6,748 nt of DNA from an uncultured Mycoplasma sp. GTDB lineage: Bacteria; Bacillota_I; Bacilli_A; Mycoplasmatales; Metamycoplasmataceae. Location: NCBI GenBank assembly GCA_947041065.1, contig CAMRCV010000026.1:1-6748 (forward strand), given 5' to 3'. Each line of letters starts with the position of its first letter. Positions within the stretch are counted from its first letter, which is position 1. Below, piece after piece: positions 1 to 6,748 of this stretch. Under the pieces are notes generated by a model. That model worked only from the letters and a program-made list of their open reading frames with translations, was not told the DNA's origin and did no database searches. The position numbers and the translations under genes are program-made.

Positions 1-1
1 G

Positions 2-1843
2 TATAAGATATACAATTCAATAAATGATAGAAACCTAAATCTAAATACCGTTTTTACATCTAAGTTAAGTGATGAAATAAAAATTACTGTAAAACCAATG
101 AGTCATTATAATGAATCTTATGATTTGCAAAATGAAAATTGAAGACCGAAAATTAATATTGATAAATTAAATGAATTAATAGCTAGACAAACTAAGAATA
201 ATATAAAAGCATATTTTGCTGTAAAAATTACTAGACAAGACTTGGAAAAAATAATAGATAATTATGAAACTAGACCAAATAATGTCTTTTTAGATTACAA
301 CGCTAATGGTGATGATGGAACTTTAGAAATAAATTTAATTGAAAGAAATTTTGGTAACTCAGAAAATGCAATAATTCAAAACCATATTTCAAATAATTGA
401 GAATCATTTAAACAGTTGTTAAAATCACATAATGAAAAAAACGGCGCTTTAATTAAGGATAGATTGTTGCAAACTCATAAAATTAGTGGTTTCAAGCGCT
501 TTGACGATTTAAGCACGGAAGAAAAAAACGGTTACACTACATTTAAAAAGTGATATTCTTGAAAAAAATCTTTTGTGTTTTCTGTCGGGTATGTAGATAC
601 AGGAAGAACATTGTGGAACAAGAGGAAAGCATTTCATCCTCGATGGCAAGGTTATGGAGAAGGAACAGCATGGTTATCACATAAAATTAGTGATACAGAG
701 TTTGTGTTTGCTACAAACTCACATGTTGCTTATTTATTGAAACAAGCAAATAATGACAAGAAATATTGATTAACTCAAAACGAAGATATGTTTCGTAAAA
801 CAACATACAGTTCATCTAAATGATTATTGGATAATGATTTTAATTATAAAAACAATATTACATTGAGAAGAGTAAATGATACAGACGCAAGAAAGTACCC
901 TCACAATTCTGATTATGGAGCTCTTGTGAGTATGAAAGACGGCAAGGTTGATAGTTATGATTATAATTACATTACCAGCCAAGGTTCACGTAATTACAAA
1001 AACACCAAACACACCCTAGCTGCTGACATGGATAAAATAACTTCGATTAAATTAACAAAATATTTTGGAAAATCACATGTTGATAAAAATAAATCATTAA
1101 CACATGTTATAGAGCCTTTTGAAACATATCGTCCAGGATCACAATATATTAATCGTGATAGGGAAGATATAAGAATGACAGGTATTTCTATAGATTTAGC
1201 TTATTTTACTATTAAATTCAATACTCCAAATAATAAATTTAATAATTTATGAGAAGAGGTAGGACCAACCTCATTTACTCCTTTAGATAATATGACTTTA
1301 ACAAATGCTAGCGATTATGAAACTAGTAAAAAGCTTGGTCAATTAACTTGAAACAATTTTAGTTATGGTGGTTATCCAGGAATTGATGAAATTGAAAATA
1401 ATCCTACTGACAGAAGTCCATTACATCACAAATTTGTATACAAAGGTGATGGCGGACTAAATCAAAGTCAAGAAAATGATTATTTAACAACATTGATTAT
1501 GGGATCGCATCAATTAGGTCAGAGTAATTTTTCTAATTTAAATACACCGGCTTTTTTAACTCATCAAAAAGACAACGAATCAATTAATGGTGGTTATAGT
1601 GGTAGTGCTATTTTTGATAAAAATATGAGTGTAATCGGTATTTTGCAATCAGGAACAGTATGAGATAAAATAAATCCGAGCAAAGATTCAAAAAACGCTT
1701 TCTTCGGACTTGGTTCACCATTAATGACTGACATAGACCTTAAGAGTAGTAAAGACATCCTATTCCAAGGATTTGGCTCAAATCAAAGCGTGTTTGGTAA
1801 CTTAATTAATTATGATGTTACAAAAATTGAGAAAGCAACCTAA
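2..1843 (+). CDS. MIP-type (DUF31) serine protease, immunoglobulin protease-like; 5' end cut off by window
   Basis: This is the C-terminal 613 residues of a surface serine protease; the start lies outside the window. Nine in-frame TGA codons read as Trp. Fragment residues 219-224 read GEGTAW, followed by FATNSHVA with His241, then GISIDLAYF with Asp398, then NGGYSGSAIF with Ser533 in the GxSG context of trypsin-fold proteases. This His-Asp-Ser order and spacing is what I expect of the Mycoplasma DUF31 peptidases, which include MIP, the protease that cleaves the heavy chain of antibody captured by its partner MIB. The substrate here is inferred from the family, not seen. Family members are normally membrane-anchored by an N-terminal lipoprotein signal or transmembrane segment, which would be in the missing part. 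Three TGG Trp codons cluster just before the catalytic His (612-673). The next gene starts four bases after the stop, implying co-transcription. Confidence 0.88.
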
Positions 1844-1847
1844 TTAT

Positions 1848-3050
1848 ATGAAGTGAAGCAAACAAATAAAAATCATGGCAGGTTCTTTTTTGTTAATTGG
1901 TTGATCTACAACATCCTTAATGGTTGTTTCTTGCTCTCATCAAACGAAAACAAAAGAGTTACATAAATCTAATATAAATATTAATGATAGAATTTTTGGT
2001 AAAAATCAAAATGGGTCACTAATAAAATTTGAAGATTATTTTGCAACACCCAAAGAAGAGCAATTACGCAACGAAGCAGCTACAAAGATTTTTAATAAAA
2101 TATATAATTATGGTAACTGAGTAGTAGATCAAAAAATGTTAAAAGATGAAATCTACAACTTGCCAATAGCCAATCATTTAATTCAAAATTATATGATAGA
2201 AAAATTAAAAAATGAAAAAGATTTCCGTGGTTATTCTCTTGATAACATGTCTATTGTTAATATTAAAAACGGACCTTATATTGTTTTAAATAAAAGTTTT
2301 GTAGAACAATATGAGATAAATAGATTTTCTAACGAGTCTCAGAAAATTTTACAAAACAAAAACAATTTTAAATACAAAGGAATGATTTTGTCTGAATTAT
2401 CTTCATCCCAACAAAAAGAATTTTTAATCAATCAATTTAAAAAAAATAATTTTAATTTGTCTCAGAAAACATTGCCAAATTATATAGAATTTAAACTTAA
2501 AGAATTAGGGTTATTAAACGAAAATGATGCAATGTTTTATAATAAATTATCTGACCCATTGGAAAATATTATTAGAATAACTATTGACAATAAATTATTA
2601 ATTAGAAAATATAATCTTTCTAATTCAATATCTATTCATCAAGAACTAAATCAATTTTTAATCAATAACTTTAATCATTTATTTATTTTCATAAATAACC
2701 ATTGAGAAAGAATTCCAGAAAATATGATTAATGAAAAAACCTTGAAAGATTGAAAAGATAAATTAATAAAGTATCAAATTTTTAACAATACCTTTGATTA
2801 CAAAATATCAAACGAATCTTTAAAATTAGATGAAAAAGTTAATTTAAAATTACAATTATTTTCTACATTAGAAAGTCAAAAAGAATGAGATAAATTAAAT
2901 TTAAAAAACAAATTATCAAAAATATCCATTACTCATAAAGCGCCTGAAAACATTGATATAATTTTCCAAAAATTTATAAATAACATCGATATAACATATG
3001 ATGAAAAAAGTAAAAATTGAATTTTTAAAACATTATATGGGGCTTGATAG
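1848..3050 (+). CDS. Aromatic-rich surface lipoprotein downstream of MIP-type protease, 3' end frameshifted
   Basis: Read with TGA as Trp, this frame gives 400 residues. It begins MKWSKQIKIMAGSFLLIGW and has a hydrophobic core and lipobox VVSC (Cys29), so the mature protein is predicted to be lipid-anchored on the outer membrane face. The ATG at 1848 is preferred over that at 1875 because it supplies the basic n-region. No good Shine-Dalgarno precedes it, so translation may be coupled to the protease stop at 1841-1843. The rest is Asn/Lys/Ile-rich and largely helical-looking, with aromatic clusters such as NHLFIFINNHW (about residues 275-286) and KNWIFKTLY. I do not recognise the function. 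From memory, lipoproteins named for an aromatic motif sit next to MIP-type proteases in several mycoplasmas, but I cannot confirm membership. The frame ends abruptly (YGAW, TAG at 3048-3050), while a 41-codon continuation lies in another frame, so the gene may be damaged. The intact product would be 440 residues. Confidence 0.8.
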
Positions 3051-3169
3051 ATAATAAATATCAAATATTAAATTTTCAAAATTTAGAGTTTTTTGAAACA
3101 AATTTACCAAAAAATATTAAGTTATTTAAAAATTATAAATTGGCTTTTTTTAATTTTCCTGAACAATAA
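3044..3169 (+). pseudogene. Out-of-frame C-terminal tail of the 1848 lipoprotein gene
   Basis: From 3044 to the TAA at 3167-3169 a frame one base back (-1) from the upstream gene stays open for 41 codons. It encodes LIDNKYQILNFQNLEFF and on to NYKLAFFNFPEQ, with the same aromatic- and Asn-rich composition and codon choice as the gene before it. That frame is closed upstream by TAA at 3026-3028, so the junction must fall between about 3029 and 3047. The short run GGGG at 3039-3042 lies inside; one more G would restore YGGLIDNKYQ and a 440-residue protein. The cause could be a real one-base deletion, a sequencing or assembly error, or less likely -1 ribosomal frameshifting. I see no strong slippery heptamer of the X XXY YYZ type there. 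Confidence 0.65.
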
Positions 3170-3216
3170 AAAAATAAATAAACTTGCTTAATAAAACAAA
3201 ATGATGAAAAACAATA

Positions 3217-3222
3217 TATAAT
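3217..3222 (+). promoter_or_regulatory. Candidate -10 box of the first LRR lipoprotein gene
   Basis: A perfect TATAAT lies 70 bases upstream of the ATG at 3293. No TTGACA-like -35 hexamer is found at the usual 16-18 base distance, which is common for mycoplasma promoters. Transcription would start at about 3229, right at the base of the inverted repeat 3230-3257. AT-rich DNA gives such matches by chance, so this is tentative. Confidence 0.45.
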
Positions 3223-3229
3223 AAAAATG

Positions 3230-3257
3230 AATCTTTTTTTAAAAATTAAAAAAGATT
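3230..3257 (+). terminator. Perfect 10-bp inverted repeat; terminator or 5'-end hairpin
   Basis: AATCTTTTTT at 3230-3239 pairs exactly with AAAAAAGATT at 3248-3257 around an 8-base loop; a G-T pair at 3229/3258 could extend it. It lies 60 bases past the reconstructed end of the protease-partner gene, so it could end that transcript. The stem is almost all A-T and the following T run is only four bases (3256-3259), so it would be a weak intrinsic terminator. Because the TATAAT lies just before it, it might instead be a hairpin at the very 5' end of the downstream mRNA. Confidence 0.45.
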
Positions 3258-3280
3258 TTCTATATTAAATAAAACAAAAT

Positions 3281-3286
3281 AAAGGA
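3281..3286 (+). promoter_or_regulatory. Ribosome binding site for the 3293 start
   Basis: AAAGGA sits six bases before the ATG at 3293. The same hexamer with the same six-base spacing precedes the ATGs at 4510 and 6053, so the three paralogues share one leader design. This fixes the start of this gene. Confidence 0.8.
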
Positions 3287-3292
3287 TTAAAA

Positions 3293-4414
3293 ATGACAAA
3301 AAGAATAAAACGATGCATATCTATAGGACTTGTTTTAACTGTAATATCAGTTCCGATATTTCTAGTTTCATCATGTTCTTCTGATGCAAAAACAGAGACA
3401 CCTAAAGAAGCACCCCAAACTAAATTAACTTCAATAAAGAAAGAAAAAACTAAGATTAAAATAAATGGCATAACATTAAAAAATTCTGAAAATCTTCAAG
3501 CAATTTCTAGAGAGATGTTCACTGCCAACCCTATTAATCTAGAAACAATTTCATTATTTTTTAATGGGATAAATCAAAATAATTTAAACAATTTTTTTGA
3601 CATAAGTATACAACGAAGTCTTGTTAAAAGAGGGTGTTGGAATTTTGTTTTACAAGCAAAAGAGGGGTTTGTTTTTTCACAGAATATTGATAAAATAGAG
3701 TCTAATCCATTTTATGTAAACCCATCAAAAGTTATTTCAGATCACACAAACAAAGAACCAGAGAAGCCGGTAGAAATTCCAAAAACACCATCTAAAATAC
3801 CAGAAAATGTAGTAGTTGACCCTAAGCCAGATACACCCCTAGAATCTCCTCCCAGCGTTCTTGTTCCTGCTGTTACTGAAGAACCAAAACTAGAAGTTCC
3901 AACCATACCTAAGTTAATTACTGAATTAACTAGAAAGAAAGTGATTGAGTTTGAGTGGCATTCTGTAGAGAGAATTACCCAAGAAATGTTTCAAGAAAAA
4001 ATGCCTCAAGTTACTTCAATAGGACATTCTGCTTTTCAAAATACAGAATTGAAATATATTGAAATTCCTAATACTGTTACTGAAATAAAATCAGAAGCAT
4101 TTATAGGTTGTCAATTGGAATCTTTGATATTGCCACGTTCTGTGAAAAAAATAGGTTTGAAAGCTTTTAAAGAATGTGGTTTAACAAATTTAAATATTCC
4201 TTCTTCTGTGGAAATAATTGAATCAGGAGCTTTTTATGGAAATAACATAACTCAAATTTTCATACATAAAACAATGAAAAAAATAGGTTCAGAAGCTTTT
4301 GCTAGCAATAAAATTAAATCTTGAAAAGTGATAGGAACTGCTGACCTAGCCGAGGATGCCTTTATCAATCAAAGAATAGAACCAAAAAATGCATGACCTC
4401 TTTGAAATTTATAA
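3293..4414 (+). CDS. BspA-type leucine-rich repeat lipoprotein, paralogue 1
   Basis: A 373-residue predicted surface lipoprotein; three in-frame TGA (Trp) codons near the 3' end carry it to TAA at 4412-4414. Residues 1-28 are a basic, hydrophobic signal ending in lipobox VSSC (Cys28). Residues about 54-142 form a small domain ending in LQAKEGFVFS, shared with the next gene and resembling the Mycoplasma 'Lipoprotein_17'-type associated domain (tentative). Residues 144-210 are a Pro/Glu/Val-rich linker. Residues 211-248 are the entry module shared by all three paralogues (ITQEMF...VTSIGHSAF). From 243 to about 340 run roughly four 22-residue repeats of the LRR_5/BspA type (I-G-x-x-A-F, I-P-x-x-V). 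The last 30 residues are a degenerate end ending NAWPLWNL. Related proteins in other bacteria bind host matrix or act as antigens; this role is inferred. Unlike its paralogues it uses TGG for the module Trp (EFEW instead of EWGW). It probably has its own promoter (3217) and ribosome site. Confidence 0.87.
3923..4036 (+). repeat. Paralogous 114-bp entry module, copy 1
   Basis: Encodes 38 residues from ELTRKKVIEFEW to IGHSAF. It aligns without gaps to 5092-5205 (22 of 38 residues identical, counted by eye) and to 6347-6460. It lies exactly between the variable linker and the leucine-rich repeats, so it probably caps the repeat domain. Confidence 0.75.
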
Positions 4415-4455
4415 AATCATACGTCCACTAGCACCATATACAAACTAAATAACAC

Positions 4456-4461
4456 TATAAT
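4456..4461 (+). promoter_or_regulatory. Candidate -10 box of the second LRR lipoprotein gene
   Basis: A perfect TATAAT lies 48 bases upstream of the last base before the ATG at 4510, in the 95-base gap after the previous stop. No recognisable -35 box precedes it. The position relative to the start is similar to, though shorter than, that of the TATAAT at 3217. No convincing terminator hairpin is seen in this gap, so read-through from the upstream paralogue is also possible. Confidence 0.42.
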
Positions 4462-4497
4462 ACAACAATAGAAATTGGGTATTTAATTTAAAAAAAT

Positions 4498-4503
4498 AAA
4501 GGA
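4498..4503 (+). promoter_or_regulatory. Ribosome binding site for the 4510 start
   Basis: AAAGGA six bases before the ATG at 4510, matching the spacing seen at 3281 and 6041. It supports 4510 rather than the next in-frame ATG at 4519. Confidence 0.8.
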
Positions 4504-4509
4504 ATAAAA

Positions 4510-6033
4510 ATGAAAAAAATGAAAAACAAAATACTAATAGGAAGCTCTTTATTTCTAACATCTATTTCAATATTATCAGTTACTTCTTGCGAAACTCTAG
4601 ATGCAAATAAAATTACAAAGCAAATAAAATCAACTATTAAAAAAGTAAAAGAAAAAATTAAAATAATGGGCATAAGTCCAAAAACGTCTCAATTAATAAA
4701 TGGCGTGAGTTTAGAGATGTGAAATGCAGATCCAATCATTACATCAACTATTGTCCAAGTTTTTGATGGAATTGATGTTAACAAATGAGAAAAACAATTT
4801 AAAGTTATTAAAAAAGTGGGTAGTCCAAGCAATACAGGAATTATTATTTTACAAGCTCGAGATGGATTTGTCTTTGAAAATGAATCTTTGACTTTATTAT
4901 CAAATCAATTTACTTTTAGCAAAAAAACACCAGTAACCACTGTAGATACAACATCAACACCTAGCCCCGATATTACAAAAGTGACAACAGAAGGAAAAGA
5001 TATCACCCCAAAAGAAGACCCAATCACAGATCCAAATCCTAAACAAGACAATGATTCTTCCGAAGATATCACAACACCTATAAAAAATATTGAATTAACA
5101 AAAGCGAAGGTTTTGGAATGAGGTTGAAACAAAGAAAGATCAATTACTAAAGAAATGTTTGAAGAGAAAATACCAGGGGTTACGTCTATAGGAGAGAAAG
5201 CCTTTAATGGAACCAATTTACATAAAATTGATCTTCCAGAAACGGTTGTTTCAATTGGATTGCGTGCTTTTTCAAATACTCTTATTAGAGATTTAGTTAT
5301 TCCTAATTCAGTAAATACAATAGGGAATGCAGCATTTAGTGACAATGTTATAAATAACTTGAACTTGCCATTTAAATTCAACAACTTTGATGAAAAAATA
5401 AGAATAGGAGTTTACAAAATATTTGTAGATACAAAACTAAATAAACAACTTGTAAAAAAATCTTTTTTGAGTATGAATGATAAGATTACCAAAAAAATGT
5501 TTCAAACACAATTTCCAAACATAGACACAATTGAAGAAGGGGCTTTTGAGGGACAAAACCTTAACTTATTGGAATTACCAGAAGGTATTATTAGAATTGG
5601 GAAGCGGGCATTTAAAGGGTGTCAGATTGTTAACCTTATTATTCCTAAATCTGTTAAACACATAGAACAAGAAGCTTTTTATGGTAATAAAATATCTTCG
5701 CTATTTTTAGATAATTCATTAATAACAATAGGGGAAAGTGCTTTTGCTTATAATTCACTAAAAGAAATTACAATACCAAATACCATGACTATTATTGAAA
5801 AAGGAACTTTTGCATATAACTCATTATCATCATTAACAATTCCTAAATCAATTATTTATATAAGAGATTATGCATTTCAAAATAATGAACTTACAGAATT
5901 GGTTGTCCCTAAGACAGTAAAACAAATTGGCGCACATGCTTTTAGCAAAAATAAATTAGAAAGTATTGAAATTGATCCAAGTACCAAATTTAATGCAACA
6001 TATAACGAAAACCAAAGGCTTGAAATAAGCTAA
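4510..6033 (+). CDS. BspA-type leucine-rich repeat lipoprotein, paralogue 2, with two repeat blocks
   Basis: A 507-residue predicted surface lipoprotein with in-frame TGA codons at residues 71, 98, 204 and 206 read as Trp. Residues 1-27 are a signal with lipobox VTSC (Cys27). Residues about 49-137 are a domain paralogous to that of the upstream gene, sharing KIKIxGI, an EM-F/W-x-A-x-P-I stretch and QARDGFVF. Residues 138-193 are a Thr/Asp/Pro/Lys-rich linker with no sequence likeness to the neighbours' linkers. Residues 195-232 are the entry module with EWGW. Residues 226-293 are LRR block A (about three repeats). After a repeat-free spacer of about 35 residues, a second ITKKMF...IDTIEEGAF (326-346) opens block B (338-488) with about seven 22-residue LRR_5-type repeats such as LTELVVPKTVKQIGAHAFSKNK. 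Block B resembles the repeats of paralogue 1, including AFYGNxI. Ligand unknown; adhesion or antigenic role inferred from the BspA family. The next gene starts 19 bases later and is probably co-transcribed. Confidence 0.88.
5092..5205 (+). repeat. Paralogous 114-bp entry module, copy 2
   Basis: Encodes 38 residues from ELTKAKVLEWGW to IGEKAF. It is 28 of 38 identical to the copy at 6347-6460 (counted by eye). Within it, 20 bases at 5140-5159 are identical to 6395-6414, the closest DNA match I noticed between the paralogues. Confidence 0.75.
5485..5547 (+). repeat. Internal partial copy of the entry module
   Basis: Encodes ITKKMFQTQFPNIDTIEEGAF, matching the second half of the 38-residue module. 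The spacing from the Met of MF to the Phe of AF is the same 16 residues as in all three full copies. The first half with its tryptophans is absent. It opens the second repeat block of paralogue 2. Confidence 0.65.
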
Positions 6034-6040
6034 AAAAAAC

Positions 6041-6046
6041 AAAGGA
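6041..6046 (+). promoter_or_regulatory. Ribosome binding site for the 6053 start
   Basis: AAAGGA six bases before the ATG at 6053, following an 8-A run after the stop of the previous gene. The 19-base gap has no room for a promoter, so this gene is likely read from the upstream transcript. Confidence 0.8.
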
Positions 6047-6052
6047 TGACCC

Positions 6053-6748
6053 ATGAAAAAAATAATAAAGCGCAAAATATCTATTTTTTGTTTTGGAAGT
6101 TTGTTGTTGATAACACCAGTATTGTTAGCAACTTCATGTACTTCAAAAACAGAAAATAAAATAGATGATAAACAACAACCGATTGTTTCAAAAAAACCAT
6201 CTATTGTAAAAAAACCAGAAAGTGCTAAACCAGTAGAAAAAGTAAAGGAGGACAATCCTAAACCTAGCACTCCTGTAGCGGTAAAACCTGCTCCTCCAAT
6301 AGTAGCAAAACCCATTAAACCTACAGTAGTAACTCCTGTTAAAAAAGAGTTAACTAAAGAGAAAGTTATTGAGTGAGGATGAAACAAATTAACGTCAATT
6401 ACTAAAGAAATGTTCCAAGCAAAAATTCCCGGAATTACTCATATAGGAGATGAGGCTTTTCGTAAACAACATACAGGGAGCGGGGCTTTTTCTGGAGTTA
6501 GATTAACTTCTTTAAAGATTCCAGATTCTGTAGTTTCTATTGGAAATTTTGCCTTTTCCGTTAATGAATTAACTTCTTTAAAAATTCCTAACTCTGTGGT
6601 CTCTATAGGACAAAGCGCTTTTGCTTCTAATCAATTAACCTCCTTAGAGATTCCTGATTCTGTAGTCACTTTAGGAGAGGGTGCTTTTTTTAATAATCCA
6701 ATAAAAAAACTCAAGATAGGCAATGGAACAAAATCAATTGGTCAAAAA
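6053..6748 (+). CDS. BspA-type leucine-rich repeat lipoprotein, paralogue 3; 3' end cut off by window
   Basis: The first 232 residues of a third LRR lipoprotein, still open at the right edge. Residues 1-29 are a basic and hydrophobic signal with lipobox ATSC (Cys29). Residues about 42-98 are a linker rich in Lys-Pro, Ala-Pro and Val-Pro steps. The entry module follows at 99-136, with both tryptophans of EWGW encoded by TGA. After a short insertion (RKQHTGSGAFSG), LRR_5-type repeats of 22 residues begin (LTSLKIPDSVVSIGNFAFSVNE and the like). Unlike paralogues 1 and 2, the N-terminal domain ending in GFVF is missing: the signal leads straight into the linker. The repeats are more alike than those of its neighbours, suggesting recent amplification or homogenisation. 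Likely a surface-exposed binding or antigenic protein; the ligand cannot be read from the sequence. Confidence 0.87.
6347..6460 (+). repeat. Paralogous 114-bp entry module, copy 3
   Basis: Encodes 38 residues from ELTKEKVIEWGW to IGDEAF, gap-free against the copies at 3923 and 5092. It joins a Lys/Pro linker to the leucine-rich repeats. Confidence 0.75.
6503..6700 (+). repeat. Three tandem 66-bp units encoding 22-residue LRRs
   Basis: Units start at 6503, 6569 and 6635, exactly 66 bases apart. Each begins TTAAC and encodes LTSL-x-IP-x-SVV-x-x-G-x-x-AF followed by a short variable end. The similarity is visible at DNA level, not only in protein, unlike most repeats in paralogues 1 and 2. Unit number could change by slippage or recombination without breaking the frame. 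Confidence 0.8.

Noticed and set aside
575..2705. Separate short genes at 575-769, 827-1252, 1920-2120 and 2136-2705
   Set aside because: They are pieces of two genes split by in-frame TGA. Reading TGA as Trp joins them, restoring the protease triad and the lipoprotein signal.
1848..3050. Identification of this lipoprotein as MIB, the antibody-binding partner of MIP
   Set aside because: It is much shorter than the MIB proteins I know of, lies after rather than before the protease, and shows no feature I can tie to that family.
3923..4036. Assignment of the ITxEMF modules to the DUF285/PARCEL repeats of mycoplasmas
   Set aside because: Those repeats have a MF...FNQDISNWDTSNVTNM pattern. Here the pattern is the I-G-x-x-A-F and I-P-x-x-V of LRR_5/BspA-type repeats.
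3265..4673. Hydrophobic minus-strand frames at 3265-3471 and 4488-4673
   Set aside because: They lie opposite the signal peptide regions of the lipoprotein genes; the apparent membrane segments come from antisense reading of A- and T-rich codons.
4905..5384. Minus-strand open frame of 159 codons
   Set aside because: It is antisense to paralogue 2, whose protein pattern is clear. The minus reading has no recognisable motif or ribosome site.
5956..6387. Minus-strand open frame of 143 codons
   Set aside because: It covers the end of paralogue 2, the gap and the start of paralogue 3 in antisense. Its Gly/Thr-rich stretch mirrors the Lys/Pro linker of the sense gene.
3592..6691. Homopolymer runs (7 T at 3592 and 6685, 8 A at 6032) as phase-variation tracts
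   Set aside because: Runs of this length are expected in such AT-rich DNA and all affected frames are intact, so there is no direct sign of switching.

Overview
The window is AT-rich DNA from a mollicute, most likely a Mycoplasma/Mycoplasmopsis-type organism. The main reason is that every gene reads through in-frame TGA codons, which must mean tryptophan (genetic code 4); with TGA as stop the genes fall into fragments, and without it they become continuous proteins with intact motifs. All the genes lie on the + strand, and all four whose 5' end is visible start with a lipoprotein signal peptide and lipobox cysteine. This is therefore a cell-surface lipoprotein locus.

Region 1 (2-3169) starts inside a gene for a MIP-type serine protease (DUF31 family, Mycoplasma immunoglobulin protease-like), with a readable His-Asp-Ser triad. 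Four bases after its stop comes an aromatic-rich lipoprotein gene (1848) that is probably co-transcribed. Its reading frame is broken near its 3' end: a 41-codon tail in another frame (3044-3169) fits the loss of one base near a short G run.

Region 2 (3170-3292) is a short intergenic stretch with a perfect TATAAT, a 10-bp perfect inverted repeat and a strong ribosome binding site.

Region 3 (3293-6748) holds three paralogous lipoproteins carrying BspA-type leucine-rich repeats (LRR_5 style): 373 aa, 507 aa, and a third that runs off the right edge. Each has a lipoprotein signal, a low-complexity Pro/Thr/Lys linker that differs completely between paralogues, and an identical-length 38-residue 'entry' module (ELTxxKVxE...ITxEMF...IGxxAF) leading into the repeats. 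The first two also share an extra N-terminal domain that the third lacks. The second contains a further copy of part of the entry module in its middle.

The layout suggests two surface functions side by side: proteolysis of a host protein (probably immunoglobulin, by family knowledge) with an unknown lipoprotein partner, and a modular set of LRR adhesin-like or antigenic lipoproteins whose repeats could recombine. No RNA gene, CRISPR array or mobile element was seen. No gene-free stretch exceeds 300 bases.
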